From Aureimonas sp. ME7 (GTDB lineage Bacteria; Pseudomonadota; Alphaproteobacteria; Rhizobiales; Rhizobiaceae), in contig NZ_CAJCKW010000002.1 in assembly GCF_903970965.1 (NCBI RefSeq), positions 434,001-498,000 of the forward strand: 64,000 nucleotides of DNA, in the 5' to 3' direction. Both the position numbers and the translations under genes were made by a program. Shown in pieces: positions 35,961 through 45,527 of this stretch (position 1 is its first letter; the number at the start of each line of letters is the position of its first letter). The notes beneath the pieces are model-generated. The model worked only from the letters and a program-made list of their open reading frames with translations, did no database searches and was not told the DNA's origin.

Positions 35961-37078
35961 GCCTTGGGTTCTTTCAGGAGGATCTCGATGCGGCGGTTGC
36001 TGGCCGCATCAGGATCGGCGGCGTCGGTCGGCTGACGGTCGGCGACACCCTCGATGGCTTCGACCCGGCTGTCGTCCAGGCCGCCGCGACGCAGCATGTA
36101 ATAGGCCATGTGGGCGCGATCGGTGGACAGGCGCCAGTTGTCGAGCTGGCCGTTGGAATAGGGCCGCGCGTCCGTATGGCCGCGAATGACGATGGTGCCG
36201 GGGCGCTGCTGCAGGATCGCGGCGATCTTTTCCATCAGGCGGATCGCATCCGCCGTCGGCTTGGCCGAGCCGATCTGGAACATGCCGGTGTCCAGCGTAT
36301 CGGCGAGCGAGATCGTCACCGTTCCCGAGCCCGCCTCGCCGCTTTTCACCTGCACGTCGGCCGACTTGGTCGGGTCGCTGGCTTCGATCTCCTTTTCCAG
36401 ACGCGCGGCGTCGGCCTGCTCGGCCGTCTGAGCGACGGCGGGCGGCGTCTCGGGCACGGCGGGCGGCGCTTGCGGCGCGCTGGCGACCGTTGCGAAATCG
36501 TCGGGCGATACGTCCACCTTGCCGGTCGCCACGCCCGTCTGGGCGTTCGGCGTCAGCTGCCAGGAGGTCGGATCGAACGGATCGCGATAGGCGTCGCCGC
36601 CGTTGAGGCCGGGAAGGCCCGTCCCGTTCGGCTTGCCGGGCGCCGTTCCGTCCTGCACGGCCTGGCCGCCTTCGGCGACGATCTCGGCCAGAACCGCATA
36701 GGGGTCGCGGAACAGCGCCTGATCCTCGCCACCCGTCGCGGCACCGCCCACGGGCTTACCGCCGGGCTCGCCCTGCTGGGCGGAAGGGCCGGTGGACGTG
36801 TCCTTGAAGTCGCCCGAGCGCGAGTTCTGGTCCTTGCCGAGCCCGGTCGTGGGCGGCAGCGTGCTGTTGAGTTCGATCGGGTTGAAGTATTGCGCGATCT
36901 GCTTCTTCGTCGCGTCGTCGGACACGGATGTCAGCCACATCACGAGGAAGAAGGCCATCATGGCCGTCATGAAGTCGGCGAACGCGATCTTCCAGGCACC
37001 GCCGTGGTGACCGTCCTCGACCTCACCGCTGCGACGAACGATGATGATTTCCTGGCGCTCGAGTTCGCCTGCACTCAC
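35957..37078 (-). CDS. motB: Flagellar stator protein MotB
   Basis: A 373-residue stator subunit. One membrane span at about residues 32-53 (AWKIAFADFMTAMMAFFLVM) contains the proton-carrying Asp in FADFMTAMM. A long, variable Gly/Pro-rich linker precedes the C-terminal OmpA-like peptidoglycan-binding domain (TIVIRGHTDARPYSNG, then NWRLSTDRA, RVEAIEGVADRQP). The GTG at 37078 overlaps the fliH stop and has GAGGAGG 7 bases upstream; an ATG ten codons further up would overlap fliH by 34 bases and is less likely. Confidence 0.93.
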   Translation of the reverse strand: MSAGELERQEIIIVRRSGEVEDGHHGGAWKIAFADFMTAMMAFFLVMWLTSVSDDATKKQIAQYFNPIELNSTLPPTTGLGKDQNSRSGDFKDTSTGPSAQQGEPGGKPVGGAATGGEDQALFRDPYAVLAEIVAEGGQAVQDGTAPGKPNGTGLPGLNGGDAYRDPFDPTSWQLTPNAQTGVATGKVDVSPDDFATVASAPQAPPAVPETPPAVAQTAEQADAARLEKEIEASDPTKSADVQVKSGEAGSGTVTISLADTLDTGMFQIGSAKPTADAIRLMEKIAAILQQRPGTIVIRGHTDARPYSNGQLDNWRLSTDRAHMAYYMLRRGGLDDSRVEAIEGVADRQPTDAADPDAASNRRIEILLKEPKA

Positions 37079-37941
37079 GAGAGCGCCTCCTCGACGGCCT
37101 TCAGCCAAGCCGCCAGACGCGTTTCGATCACGGTCTGGTTGGCGTCGATGCGCACGTCGGTATGGGTTTCGTTCGTGTCGAAGGACACGTGCCGGGCATG
37201 GTCGCCGAGCTTGTCCTCGAGGGCGTTCAGAAGGTCGCTCGGGCCGGAGGCGGCGATCTTCACCGCCGAGCCGTCGAAGGCGATGGTCTTCACCGCGCCG
37301 GCGAGCTCGTCCACGGTGGCGCGCTTGCGCACGTCGACGACAAGCGGGCGCAGAAGCGCGGTCAGCGTCGTCTTCAGCGTGTCCTCGAACACCGCCATCT
37401 GAAGGATCACGAGATCGGCGAGACGATCGCCCTCGCTTTCCACCCAGACGCGGCGCGCCTCGGCCATGGCGCCGTCGCTGTCGGCGGCGAGCGTTTGGCG
37501 CAGTTCGTCCAGCCGCTCGGCCGACACGCGCTCCAGATCCTGGCGCACGGTGGCTTCGGTTTGTGCAGCGCTCGTCTCGCGCGCTTCCGCCAGAGCCGCC
37601 TCATGCTCGCGCATCAGCGCTTCGCGTTCCTGCGCCCAGGCGCGGCGCTCGGCTTCGAGCTCACGCAGGGGAACGCGCGGCTCGGCCGCCGGCTGGCGCG
37701 GCGCGGGCGCGACGCCGGCCGCCTTCAGCGCCTGTGCGGGCACCGCGACCGCACGGGTCGGAGCAGGCACCAGGGCCTTGGCCGGCGCCCGGGGCGCTGC
37801 GACCGGGGCAGGAGACGTGACGCGCGGCAGGGCGCTTTCGAAGGCGCGGGGCGCGGGGGCTGCCCGGCGCGGGGCTTGGGCACGCAGAGGAACGAACTCG
37901 TCCTCGGTTTCGTCGAGCAGAAGTTGGGCGAGAGGAATCAT
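37075..37941 (-). CDS. fliH: Probable FliH-type export-ATPase regulator
   Basis: A 288-residue protein between fliF and motB. The first 85 residues are Pro/Ala-rich; residues 90-175 form a long charged helix (LRELEAERRAWAQEREALM onward), and the rest resembles the FliH/HrpE globular end, with VFEDTLKTTLTALLRPLV and DLLNALEDKLGDHA. FliH binds FliI and restrains it until docking on the export gate. Rhizobial FliH is highly divergent; assignment rests on architecture and position. Confidence 0.65.
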   Translation of the reverse strand: MIPLAQLLLDETEDEFVPLRAQAPRRAAPAPRAFESALPRVTSPAPVAAPRAPAKALVPAPTRAVAVPAQALKAAGVAPAPRQPAAEPRVPLRELEAERRAWAQEREALMREHEAALAEARETSAAQTEATVRQDLERVSAERLDELRQTLAADSDGAMAEARRVWVESEGDRLADLVILQMAVFEDTLKTTLTALLRPLVVDVRKRATVDELAGAVKTIAFDGSAVKIAASGPSDLLNALEDKLGDHARHVSFDTNETHTDVRIDANQTVIETRLAAWLKAVEEALS

Positions 37942-37944
37942 GGC

Positions 37945-39657
37945 TTATGCCGCTTCTTTCTGCTGGATCCACTGCTTCAGGATGGCCGCCGCCTGCTGCT
38001 CGTCGAAATCGACGAGCTTCTCGATGCGGACCTTGGGCGAGTTGGCGCGGTTGCGGGTGAGTTCTTCGAGGATGTCGTCGGAGGGGCCGGCATCGCCGTA
38101 GCCGAGCGAGGCCACGAGATCGGTGCCGAAGCCGGGCGGCAGGCCGGACAGCGAGCCGCCCTCGTCCCCACCGTCGAGCAGCGGGTTGCGCAGCTCGACC
38201 GAGTTGTCGCCATCCAGGAGGGCCGGCTCGTTCTCGTTGGCGGCGGGCGCGGCGATGGCGCGGATCGCGGGCTTCAGGCCGAACCAGATCACGAGGATCG
38301 CGACCACGAGGATGGTCAGAGCGTTGACCACTGTGCCGGACTGCTTGAGCAGCATTTCGCCGTAGCCGACCGAGGGGACCGGCTGAAGGTCCTGACCGTT
38401 GCTCACGAAGTCGACGGCCGTCACTTCGAGCTGGTCGCCCCGCGCGTCGGTGATGCCTGCGGCCGAGGCCACGAGCGCCTTCACCTCTGCCAGTGCCGTG
38501 TTGATCTGTTCGGCCGTCGGGTTCTCGCCGAGCGTGGCGGCAAGGCGGGCGCGGTTCACGACGACGGCGATCGAGAGCTTCTTGACGTCGTAGCCGTCGG
38601 ATACGGTCTGCGTCGTGGTCTCGTTGATCTCGTAGTTCGTCAGTTCCTCGCGGCGCTCCTTGGCTTCCGAAGAGGAGGTGCCCGCGGCGGCGGCCTGCGG
38701 CTCGGCCTGGGGCACGTTCTGGGCCGCCGTCGCGGCGTTGTCGTTGGCCGCCGTGTCGTTGGACTGGCCGGTTTCGCGCACCGTGCGGGTCGAGCGCTCG
38801 ACACGGCCGTCCGGATCGAAAACGCGCGAGTTGGTCTGGCGGCGATCGGTGTCGAGCCGGGCGATCACGCTGGTCTGGAAGTTGTCGACGCCGAGATACG
38901 GCGCCAGCGTGCGGCGGATCGATTCCTGGATCGAGGAAGAAACGATCCCTTCCATGCCGAGCTGCTTGGTGGAAGTGGCGTTGGAGGCATCGTCGCCCGA
39001 GGCAAGCAGCGTTCCGTCCGTGTTCAGAACGGTGACCTGATCCACCTGCATGCCGGGAATGGCGGATGATACGAGGTGGCGGATCGCCTGCGCGTTGGCG
39101 AAATCTTCCGAGTTGTCGGTGCGGATCACGACGCTGGCCGACGGCGCCTGTTGCTCGCGCCGGAACGAGCCCGGCTCGGGCAGGACGATGTGAACTCGCG
39201 CGGCGCGAACGTCCTTCAATGTCTGGATGGTGCGGGCGAGCTCGCCCTCCAGGGCGCGAACGCGGGTCACCTCCTGCATGAAGGTCGTCAGGCCCATCGA
39301 GCCCATCGAGTCGAACAGCTCGTAGCCGGCGTTCTCCGAGCGCGGCAGGCCCTTTTCGGCGAGCAGCATGCGGGCGTTGGCGGTCTGCGAGAAGTTGGTC
39401 GACACCGTGTCGCCGGTGGCGTTGACGTCGAAGGGGATGCCCGCTTCCGTCAGCGCCGAACCGATGCGCGCGACGTCCTGGCGATCGAGGCCGGAATAAA
39501 GAACCTCCATCGTCGGCTTGGACAGGTAGAACGCGGCCAGACTGACCAGCGCGATGGCGAGAACGCCGACCAGCGCCAGAGCGCCGAGCTTGCGGCCACC
39601 CAGCCCCTGAAGATTGGACAGAAGTTTTTGGGCCTCGGCCCGAGCGACCATCGCCAT
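37945..39657 (-). CDS. fliF: Flagellar MS-ring protein FliF
   Basis: A 570-residue inner-membrane ring protein. Membrane segments lie near residues 27-47 and about 450-470, flanking a large periplasmic part with YscJ/FliF ring domains: VLYSGLDRQDVARIGSAL, GIPFDVNATGDTVS, LAEKGLPRSENAGYELFD and RALEGELARTIQTL. The cytoplasmic C-terminus (SPKVRIEKLVDFDEQQAAAIL) binds FliG. The start MAMVARAEAQK at 39657 is chosen; upstream in-frame codons look non-coding. It heads the fliF-fliH-motB-motC-fliK run. Confidence 0.94.
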   Translation of the reverse strand: MAMVARAEAQKLLSNLQGLGGRKLGALALVGVLAIALVSLAAFYLSKPTMEVLYSGLDRQDVARIGSALTEAGIPFDVNATGDTVSTNFSQTANARMLLAEKGLPRSENAGYELFDSMGSMGLTTFMQEVTRVRALEGELARTIQTLKDVRAARVHIVLPEPGSFRREQQAPSASVVIRTDNSEDFANAQAIRHLVSSAIPGMQVDQVTVLNTDGTLLASGDDASNATSTKQLGMEGIVSSSIQESIRRTLAPYLGVDNFQTSVIARLDTDRRQTNSRVFDPDGRVERSTRTVRETGQSNDTAANDNAATAAQNVPQAEPQAAAAGTSSSEAKERREELTNYEINETTTQTVSDGYDVKKLSIAVVVNRARLAATLGENPTAEQINTALAEVKALVASAAGITDARGDQLEVTAVDFVSNGQDLQPVPSVGYGEMLLKQSGTVVNALTILVVAILVIWFGLKPAIRAIAAPAANENEPALLDGDNSVELRNPLLDGGDEGGSLSGLPPGFGTDLVASLGYGDAGPSDDILEELTRNRANSPKVRIEKLVDFDEQQAAAILKQWIQQKEAA

Positions 39658-39761
39658 TACGTTCGCCTGCGGATGCGGGAAGTGATGGGGGCAATCTGGC
39701 CGCACAAGCTTGCGCGGGCGTGATGACCTTACCGAATGATGAAGGTTGAAGGACCGAAAAG

Positions 39762-39781
39762 GCACAGTGTTGCGCCTGTGC
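39762..39781. promoter_or_regulatory. Inverted repeat in the fliF leader
   Basis: GCACAG and CTGTGC arms with an 8-base spacer, about 105 bases upstream of fliF in the 262-base gap to fliP. Operator-sized, but short enough to be chance. Confidence 0.25.
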
Positions 39782-39863
39782 ACGACCCGAGGCGTTACCT
39801 CCGCGCATCGGGCGATCGTTTCATGCGCCGAATCAATTGCTTGCGCGAATCACCCAAAGCAAA

Positions 39864-39889
39864 AACCCCGGATCTTTCGATCCGGGGTT
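39864..39889 (-). terminator. Rho-independent terminator after fliP
   Basis: Perfect 11-base stem (AACCCCGGATC with its complement) and a TTTC loop, followed on the minus strand by a T-tract. It closes the flgB-to-fliP run before the fliF promoter. Confidence 0.85.
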
Positions 39890-39919
39890 CGCCAAAGGCC
39901 CGACCGCAGGTAATCCTCG

Positions 39920-40699
39920 CTACATGAAGGAGCGCACGAGACTTCCGGTCAGCATGTTCCAACCGTCGATCAGGACGAAGAACAGGATCTTGAACGGCAG
40001 GGATATGATGGTGGGCGGCAGCATCATCATGCCCATCGACATGGTGAGCGTCGCCACGATGAGGTCGATCACCAGGAACGGCAGAACGATCAGGAACCCG
40101 ATCTCGAACCCACGCCGCAGCTCGGAGATCATGAAGGCGGGAACGAGGATGCGGAAGTCCACGACCTGGCCCTCGCTCGATCCCTGTTCCACCGCCGGAA
40201 GCCGGTCGCGGATTGAGGCCTCGTTGATGTTGTTGAAGAGCGCGAGATCCTGTTCGCGCACCTGATCGAGCATGAACCCCCGGAACGGCTCGGCGATGCG
40301 TGGCAGTGCCTCCTCTTCCGTGAGTTCGCCGCGCATCAGCGGCTGCAAGCCGTCGCGCCAGGCCTGGTCGAAGGTCGGCATCATTACGAAGAAGGTGATG
40401 AAGAGCGACAGCGAGATGAGGATGAGGTTGGCCGGCGTCGTCTGGAGTCCGAGGCCCGTGCGAAGGATCGACAGCGCGATGACGACGCGGGTGAACGCCG
40501 TCACCATGACGAGGAGACCGGGCGCCACCGAGAGCACGGTGACGATCCCGAAGAGCTGGACGATGCGGCCGGACACGGCCGAGTCCCCGGCCGGGATCAG
40601 CGCGGCGATGTCGCTTGCGGCGCTGGAAACGGCATCCTGAGCGAAGGCGGGCAGCGCGCTCAAGGCCAGCAGCGCGAGGCAGAGAGCAGCGCGTCTCAC
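39920..40699 (-). CDS. fliP: Flagellar export gate protein FliP
   Basis: A 259-residue gate protein with a cleavable signal peptide (LCLALLALSALPAFA) and four membrane segments. Family marks: TAFTRVVIALSILRTGLG, FITFFVMMPTFDQAW, FEIGFLIVLPFLVIDLIVA and MGMMMLPPTIISLPFK, whose MLPPT core is diagnostic. GTG start overlapping the fliL stop. Last gene of the basal-body run, followed by a terminator. No fliO is seen. Confidence 0.95.
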   Translation of the reverse strand: MRRAALCLALLALSALPAFAQDAVSSAASDIAALIPAGDSAVSGRIVQLFGIVTVLSVAPGLLVMVTAFTRVVIALSILRTGLGLQTTPANLILISLSLFITFFVMMPTFDQAWRDGLQPLMRGELTEEEALPRIAEPFRGFMLDQVREQDLALFNNINEASIRDRLPAVEQGSSEGQVVDFRILVPAFMISELRRGFEIGFLIVLPFLVIDLIVATLTMSMGMMMLPPTIISLPFKILFFVLIDGWNMLTGSLVRSFM

Positions 40700-41232
40700 T
40701 TGACGATCAGTGCGCGCACGATGATGTCGCTGACCGACGAAGAGCGCAGGCGCGCGCGCTCGAGCAGGTCTTCCTTCAGATGGAGAAGGCCGCGGGCCCC
40801 CTCTATCTGCGCCAGTTCCAGCGTGCGCAGGAACACCACCGTATCGGCCTGAACCTGCGAGGCCAGAAGCGCCTGATCCGGACCTTCGTCGTCCGTCACC
40901 TTCATGACGAGGCTGGCTTCCAGGCGAACCTGCGTTCCGACCGGCGAGGACAGATCGGTCAGGATCGGCTCGATCGGCTGGATGATCTCCTTCGGCCCGA
41001 GATCGGCCGTCGGCGTGTCCACCGCCGCGGTGACGGGGTCCGTCGAGACGGCCTCGGCGGGCGCCGGCGGCGGGGGGTCCTTCTTCAGAAGGAAGCCCAG
41101 CGCGCTGCCGCCCAAGAGGGCGATCACCGTCAGGCCGGCGACCGCGCCGATCGTCTGGAGCGGTCCGGCCTTCTTGGGCTGCGCGAATCCTTCGGGCAGA
41201 AGGGCCAGTGTTTCGGGGCTGAGCTCGGTCAT
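40696..41232 (-). CDS. fliL: Flagellar basal-body-associated protein FliL
   Basis: A 178-residue protein with one membrane span (about residues 25-49) and a periplasmic stomatin-like domain (RLEASLVMKV, VVFLRTLEL and a C-terminal RALIVK). FliL surrounds the stator and supports torque. The start MTELSPETLALL at 41232 is favoured by GGAG 6 bases upstream over two earlier ATG codons. It lies between flgH and fliP; the 160-base gap to flgH is larger than others in the run. A second FliL-like gene is at 21382. Confidence 0.85.
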   Translation of the reverse strand: MTELSPETLALLPEGFAQPKKAGPLQTIGAVAGLTVIALLGGSALGFLLKKDPPPPAPAEAVSTDPVTAAVDTPTADLGPKEIIQPIEPILTDLSSPVGTQVRLEASLVMKVTDDEGPDQALLASQVQADTVVFLRTLELAQIEGARGLLHLKEDLLERARLRSSSVSDIIVRALIVK

Positions 41233-41392
41233 ACGGCGCTCCGGCGGCATGGAAGAAAGCTGCCGGGCGCGGATCTGGAGTGGGAGCATCCCACCGGGCG
41301 CCGCCGTCCGGTAGGGAACTGTTAAGAAATAGCGCTGTCGCGAGCCTTGCCGCGCGAAAGCGTCAGCCTACGCGACCAGGCGCCGGAGCCCT

Positions 41393-42103
41393 TTAATAGG
41401 GAAGCGCGTTGTCGAGCACCTGCTGGCCCCAACCCGGGTTCTGCACCTCGGTCAGACGGCCGCGGCCACCGTAGGAAATGCGGGCTTCGGCCACCTTGGC
41501 ATAGTCGATCGTGTTGTTGGGCAGGATATCGCCCGGCCGGATGATCCCGGCGATCGACAGAACACGAACCTCGAAGTTGACGCGCACTTCCTGCTGGCCG
41601 GCGATGTAGAGGTTGCCGTTCGGCAGGACCTGCGTGACCACGGCAGCGATCGAAACGTTGATCTCCTCCTTGCGGTCGACCTTGCCCTTGCCGGTGGTCT
41701 TGGTGCCGTTCTTCAGGCCGAGCGTCGCGCCGAGCGTGCCGAGCGACGTGCCGCTGAGCGAGCCGTCGAAGTCGGCCCCCACGCTGACGCCCGCGTCGCG
41801 CGAGCGCTTGGTGTTGTTGTCGAGCGTCGCCTTGTCGTCGATCTTGATGCGGACGGTGACGATGTCGCCTATGTTGAGCGCGCGCGTGTCGCGGAAGAGA
41901 TCGGCGTTGCGGCCGGTCCACAGCGAGTTGACATGGCGCGGCAGCTCGTCCGGGCCGGGGCCCGGCGCGGGCTGGACGATCGGCGCGTACTGGTAGAGAC
42001 CCGTGCCGACCGGAGACAGGACGGGTTCCTTCAGAAGGTCCTCTCGCGAGGTCGTGCAGCCGGCCAGGAGACCGACAGCCAGAAGCGGCGCGATGGCTCT
42101 CAC
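41393..42103 (-). CDS. flgH: Flagellar L-ring lipoprotein FlgH
   Basis: A 236-residue outer-membrane lipoprotein forming the L ring. The N-terminus has a lipobox (LLAVGLLAGC) where Cys is lipidated after cleavage. Family marks: SLWTGRNADLFRDTRA, NIGDIVTVRIKIDDKATL and GNLYIAGQQEVRVNFE, of which GDIVTV and NLYIAGQQEV are diagnostic. GTG start overlapping the motE stop. Confidence 0.95.
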   Translation of the reverse strand: MRAIAPLLAVGLLAGCTTSREDLLKEPVLSPVGTGLYQYAPIVQPAPGPGPDELPRHVNSLWTGRNADLFRDTRALNIGDIVTVRIKIDDKATLDNNTKRSRDAGVSVGADFDGSLSGTSLGTLGATLGLKNGTKTTGKGKVDRKEEINVSIAAVVTQVLPNGNLYIAGQQEVRVNFEVRVLSIAGIIRPGDILPNNTIDYAKVAEARISYGGRGRLTEVQNPGWGQQVLDNALPY

Positions 42104-42729
42104 AGGCTTTTTTCCTTGCTGGCGTCCTTGTCAGCCACTTCGGCCGAGGCGCGGTCGGTCTTCTGGACGATCAGGGCAGTGAGTTCGGAGGCGACCGGCG
42201 CCGGCATCTCGGCGAGGATCGCGCTCGCCTGCCGCGACTTCAGCCGCGTCAGCAGCGAGGCCGCGACGGGACGCTCCATGCCGGCGAGCTGTGCGGCGGC
42301 CGCGTCCGGCTTCATGCCGGCATAGATGTCGATCACGATATTGGAGGTGGATTCGATGAAGGAGCGGCGCTCGTTCAGCCACTTCTCGACTTCCTCGCGC
42401 TTGGCGTCGAGCTCGTCGATCTTGGCTGTGATTTCGCCTTCCGCCTGCTTGATGTCCTGAAGCTGAAGCGCGTTGCGCGCGTCGAGCGCCGGGTTGGAGA
42501 TGTTGGCGCAGTAGCGCTCCACATCCGTCATCTGTACCACCGGCGGCACGACTTCCTTGCCGTCTTCGCCGATTACCCGGACCTTTGCGGGGCCTGCGGG
42601 CGGAGAGGGCGCGGCAGCAGCCCCCTCCTCGGCCAAGGCCGAACCCGAGCCCAGCACCAAGAGCCAGCCGGACAGGACCAGCGCGCCGATCGTTGCAGGA
42701 CGCGACGGGGAAACGGCGGGGCTAAACAT
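42100..42729 (-). CDS. motE: MotE, chaperone for MotC
   Basis: A 209-residue protein with an N-terminal signal or membrane segment and a helical body. MotE in Sinorhizobium is a periplasmic chaperone that stabilises MotC. Marks: EVEKWLNERRSFIES and GMKPDAAAAQLAGME with LAEMPAPVAS, the MgtE_N-like helical repeat. The start is the ATG at 42729 that forms TGATG with the flgI stop; a GTG one codon earlier is possible. Position between flgI and flgH is the standard rhizobial order. Confidence 0.87.
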   Translation of the reverse strand: MFSPAVSPSRPATIGALVLSGWLLVLGSGSALAEEGAAAAPSPPAGPAKVRVIGEDGKEVVPPVVQMTDVERYCANISNPALDARNALQLQDIKQAEGEITAKIDELDAKREEVEKWLNERRSFIESTSNIVIDIYAGMKPDAAAAQLAGMERPVAASLLTRLKSRQASAILAEMPAPVASELTALIVQKTDRASAEVADKDASKEKSL

Positions 42730-43937
42730 CACTGCACCACGATCTCGGCCTGCAGGGCGCCGGCCGTCTTGATAGCTTGAAGAATGGCGATGATGCCGGT
42801 CGGCTTCAGGCCGAGACGGTTGAGCCCGCGCACCACGCTGTCGAGGTTGGCGCCTTGCACGATCGCAAGGTTTCCGCCGCCCTGCTCGGCGTTCACCGTC
42901 GTGTCGGCGGTCACCACCGTCTGCCCGTCGCTGAAGGGCGCGGGCTGGGAAACGTTCGGCGTGTCGGTGATGCGCACGGTCAGGCTGCCGTGCGTCACGG
43001 CCACCGTCGAGATCTGCACCTCCTTGCCGATCACCACCGTTCCCGTGCGCTCGTCGATCACCACGCGCGCGGCCTGATCGGGCGTGATCATCAGGTCGCC
43101 GAGATCGGCGAGGAAACGGGTGGAGGACAGCTTGGCGGGCCGGGTCAGCGAGATGGTGCGGAAATCCTGCTCGCGCGCCACCGGCTTGCCGTAGGCGCGC
43201 CCGGCATAGGCGTTGATCGCGTCGACGACGCGGATCGCGGTCCGGTAGTCCGGATTGCGCAGCTCCATCGTGATCACGGGCGTGTCGACCGTGGCGCGTG
43301 GAACTTCGCGCTCGATCAAGGCGCCACCGGCGATACGGCCGGTGGTCGGCGTGCCCTGCGTGAGGCTTTCGCTGGTCCCCTCCGAGGAGAAGCCGCTGAC
43401 GGCGAGCGCCCCCTGTCCCACGGCGTAGATCTCGCCATCCGGGCCATAGAGCGGCGTCATCACGAGCGTGCCGCCCATCAGCGAGGACGCGTCGCCGAGC
43501 GAGGACACCGACACGTCGATGCGCGAGCCGATGCCGGCGAAGGCCGGCAGATCGGCGGTCACGATCACGGCCGCGACGTTGCGGGTGCGCGGCTTGGCAT
43601 CGCGTACGTTGACGCCCATGCGGTCCAGCATCGCCTGGAGCGACTGCTCGGTGAAGGGCGAATTGCGCAAGCTGTCGCCCGTGCCCTGGAGGCCGATCAC
43701 CAAGCCGTAGCCGACGAGCTGGTTGTCGCGCACGCCCTTGATCGTGGTCACGTCCTTAATGCGCACCCCGCCGGAAGGCCGGGCGCGCGGCATGATCTGG
43801 TTGAAGTTCTCGTGCGCACCGATGCCGGCCTGGCCGTAGCCGAAGGACGGGCCGCCGTAGTCCGCGGCATCGGCGGGCAGCGCGACACCCAGAAGCAGAA
43901 GGCCGGCGAGCGACCGACTTAAGATCCGGCGGCTCAT
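42729..43937 (-). CDS. flgI: Flagellar P-ring protein FlgI
   Basis: A 402-residue periplasmic P-ring subunit with a signal peptide ending near ALPADA. Family marks: RIKDVTTIKGVRDNQLVGYG, NVAAVIVTADLPAFAGIGS, GGTLVMTPLYGPDGEIYAVG and LNRLGLKPTGIIAILQAIK, whose VGYGLVIGL and SLMGGTL cores are highly conserved. Starts ATGA on the flgA stop, whose product is the P-ring assembly chaperone. Confidence 0.96.
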   Translation of the reverse strand: MSRRILSRSLAGLLLLGVALPADAADYGGPSFGYGQAGIGAHENFNQIMPRARPSGGVRIKDVTTIKGVRDNQLVGYGLVIGLQGTGDSLRNSPFTEQSLQAMLDRMGVNVRDAKPRTRNVAAVIVTADLPAFAGIGSRIDVSVSSLGDASSLMGGTLVMTPLYGPDGEIYAVGQGALAVSGFSSEGTSESLTQGTPTTGRIAGGALIEREVPRATVDTPVITMELRNPDYRTAIRVVDAINAYAGRAYGKPVAREQDFRTISLTRPAKLSSTRFLADLGDLMITPDQAARVVIDERTGTVVIGKEVQISTVAVTHGSLTVRITDTPNVSQPAPFSDGQTVVTADTTVNAEQGGGNLAIVQGANLDSVVRGLNRLGLKPTGIIAILQAIKTAGALQAEIVVQ

Positions 43938-44404
43938 CGCGAAGACACCTCGATCGAGCCGTCCTCGGAGGCGACGCCGCTGATCGTCACGCCGCTATCG
44001 GCGTTGCGAACGCGCACGGGCTGCCCGGCTTCCACCGACTGGAGGGGGATGCCCTTGCCGGTGATGAAGAGACCTTCCTCGCGATAGACGATAGTGGTCG
44101 GAACGCCGGCCGTCACCGCGTCGGGCGACTTCAGGTCGCTGAGGAGGATCGGCTTGTTGGGCAGGAGCGTGCGCCGCGCGAGCCGGTTCTTCAGCATCCC
44201 CTCCTCCACCACATAGGCGGAAAGCTGGGTGCCGGGCACGGTGAAGCGCGCGGAGATGACGCCCCGGTCGAGAACGCTCTGGCCGGGATAGACCACGGCC
44301 GTCGGAACGGGAAGGTTGAGGTCCGCCGCTCCCGCCATGCCGGCGGTCGAGACGAGCGCGAAAGCGGCTGCGGCCGAAGCTCGGAAGCGGGAGGCGAGGG
44401 TCAT
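43934..44404 (-). CDS. flgA: P-ring assembly chaperone FlgA
   Basis: A 156-residue periplasmic SAF-domain protein with signal peptide (about residues 1-26). Seen: LPNKPILLSDLKSPDAV and GLFITGKGIPLQSVEAGQPV with RVRNADSGVTISG, the typical FlgA ending. It escorts FlgI to the rod. It is followed directly by flgI, and comes 3 bases after flgG. Confidence 0.92.
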   Translation of the reverse strand: MTLASRFRASAAAAFALVSTAGMAGAADLNLPVPTAVVYPGQSVLDRGVISARFTVPGTQLSAYVVEEGMLKNRLARRTLLPNKPILLSDLKSPDAVTAGVPTTIVYREEGLFITGKGIPLQSVEAGQPVRVRNADSGVTISGVASEDGSIEVSSR

Positions 44405-44407
44405 GAC

Positions 44408-45190
44408 TTAGCGGATGCCCTTGGAAACGACGCCGGACATTTCGTCGGCGGCCTGGATCACCTTGGAATTCATCTCGTAGGCGCGCTGCGCCGAGATCAG
44501 CTCCGAGATTTCCTTCACCGGGTCGACGTTGGAGTTTTCGAGATAGCCCTGCTTGATGACGCCGAAGCCCGGATCACCCGGAACGCCGGCGATCGGGGCG
44601 CCGGACGCGGCCGTCTCGCGGAACAGGTTGCCGCCCTCGGCCGCCAGGCCCGGCTCGTTGGCGAAGTTGACGATCGACAGCTGGCCGACGAGTTGCGCCT
44701 CGCCTTCCACCGTGGCGTAGACCTCGCCGGAACCGTTGATCGTGACGTCCGTCGCGTTTTCCGGGATCGTCAGGCCGGGATCGACGGTGAAGCCGTCCAG
44801 CGTCACGATCTGGCCGGTGTCGTTCTTGTTGAACGCGCCGTCGCGGGTATAGAGGATCTCGCCGCCCGGACCCTGGATCTGGAACCAGCCCTGCCCGTTG
44901 ATCGCGACGTCGAGATTGTTGCTGGTCTGCTCCAGAGCGCCCTGGATGTGAACGGCGCGAACGGCGGCGGTGCGCACGCCGAGGCCGATGCGCGCCCCTT
45001 CCGGCACGACGTTCTCGCCGCCGCGCGCCGGCACGCCCTGCATCCGCTCCACCTGATACAGAAGATCGGTGAACTCGGCGCGGGCGCGCTTGAAGCCGGT
45101 GGTGTTGATGTTCGCGATATTGTTCGCGATCACTTCGACATTGGTCTGCTGGGCGTTCATGCCGGTCGCGGCGATCGCAAGGGCGCGCAT
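44408..45190 (-). CDS. flgG: Distal rod protein FlgG
   Basis: A 260-residue distal-rod subunit of standard length. N-terminal [17 protein letters not shown] and [18 protein letters not shown], and C-terminal [20 protein letters not shown] with AYEMNSKVI, are diagnostic rod-protein motifs. It continues the flgB-flgC-fliE-flgG-flgA order. The gap to fliE is 14 bases. Confidence 0.96.
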   Translation of the reverse strand: MRALAIAATGMNAQQTNVEVIANNIANINTTGFKRARAEFTDLLYQVERMQGVPARGGENVVPEGARIGLGVRTAAVRAVHIQGALEQTSNNLDVAINGQGWFQIQGPGGEILYTRDGAFNKNDTGQIVTLDGFTVDPGLTIPENATDVTINGSGEVYATVEGEAQLVGQLSIVNFANEPGLAAEGGNLFRETAASGAPIAGVPGDPGFGVIKQGYLENSNVDPVKEISELISAQRAYEMNSKVIQAADEMSGVVSKGIR

Positions 45191-45204
45191 TGGTTTGTCT
45201 TTCT

Positions 45205-45522
45205 TCAGATCGACATGCGGGAAAGTTCGAGATAGGCGGAGACCACCTTGTCGCGCAGCGCGACGGCGGTCTGAAGGGTGCGCTCGGCCCCCATCACGGC
45301 ATCCACCACGGCCTGCGTCGAGGCCTGGCCGTTGACGCCCTGGATGGAGGTCGCTTCGGCCGACTTCATCGTCTGCGCCGCTTCGCGCGCGATGTCGGCC
45401 ATGGCGGTGGCGAAACCCTGGCCGGCGGACGCCGTCGAGGCGGCGGAGGTCGTGGGCGAGGAAATTCCGTCGAGACGGAGCGTGTCGAGACGCGGCAGCG
45501 CGTTGCCGAGGGCGGGGATCAT
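45205..45522 (-). CDS. fliE: Flagellar hook-basal body protein FliE
   Basis: A 105-residue MS-ring/rod adaptor. The C-terminal helix pair is clear: [19 protein letters not shown] and [19 protein letters not shown], ending MSI. It lies between flgC and flgG in the usual order. FliE is the first rod-type protein exported and anchors FlgB to FliF. Confidence 0.94.
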   Translation of the reverse strand: MIPALGNALPRLDTLRLDGISSPTTSAASTASAGQGFATAMADIAREAAQTMKSAEATSIQGVNGQASTQAVVDAVMGAERTLQTAVALRDKVVSAYLELSRMSI

Positions 45523-45527
45523 GGGCG

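Noticed and set aside
35300-37402. 700-residue plus-strand open frame
   Set aside because: Antisense to motC and motB, whose motifs are clear.
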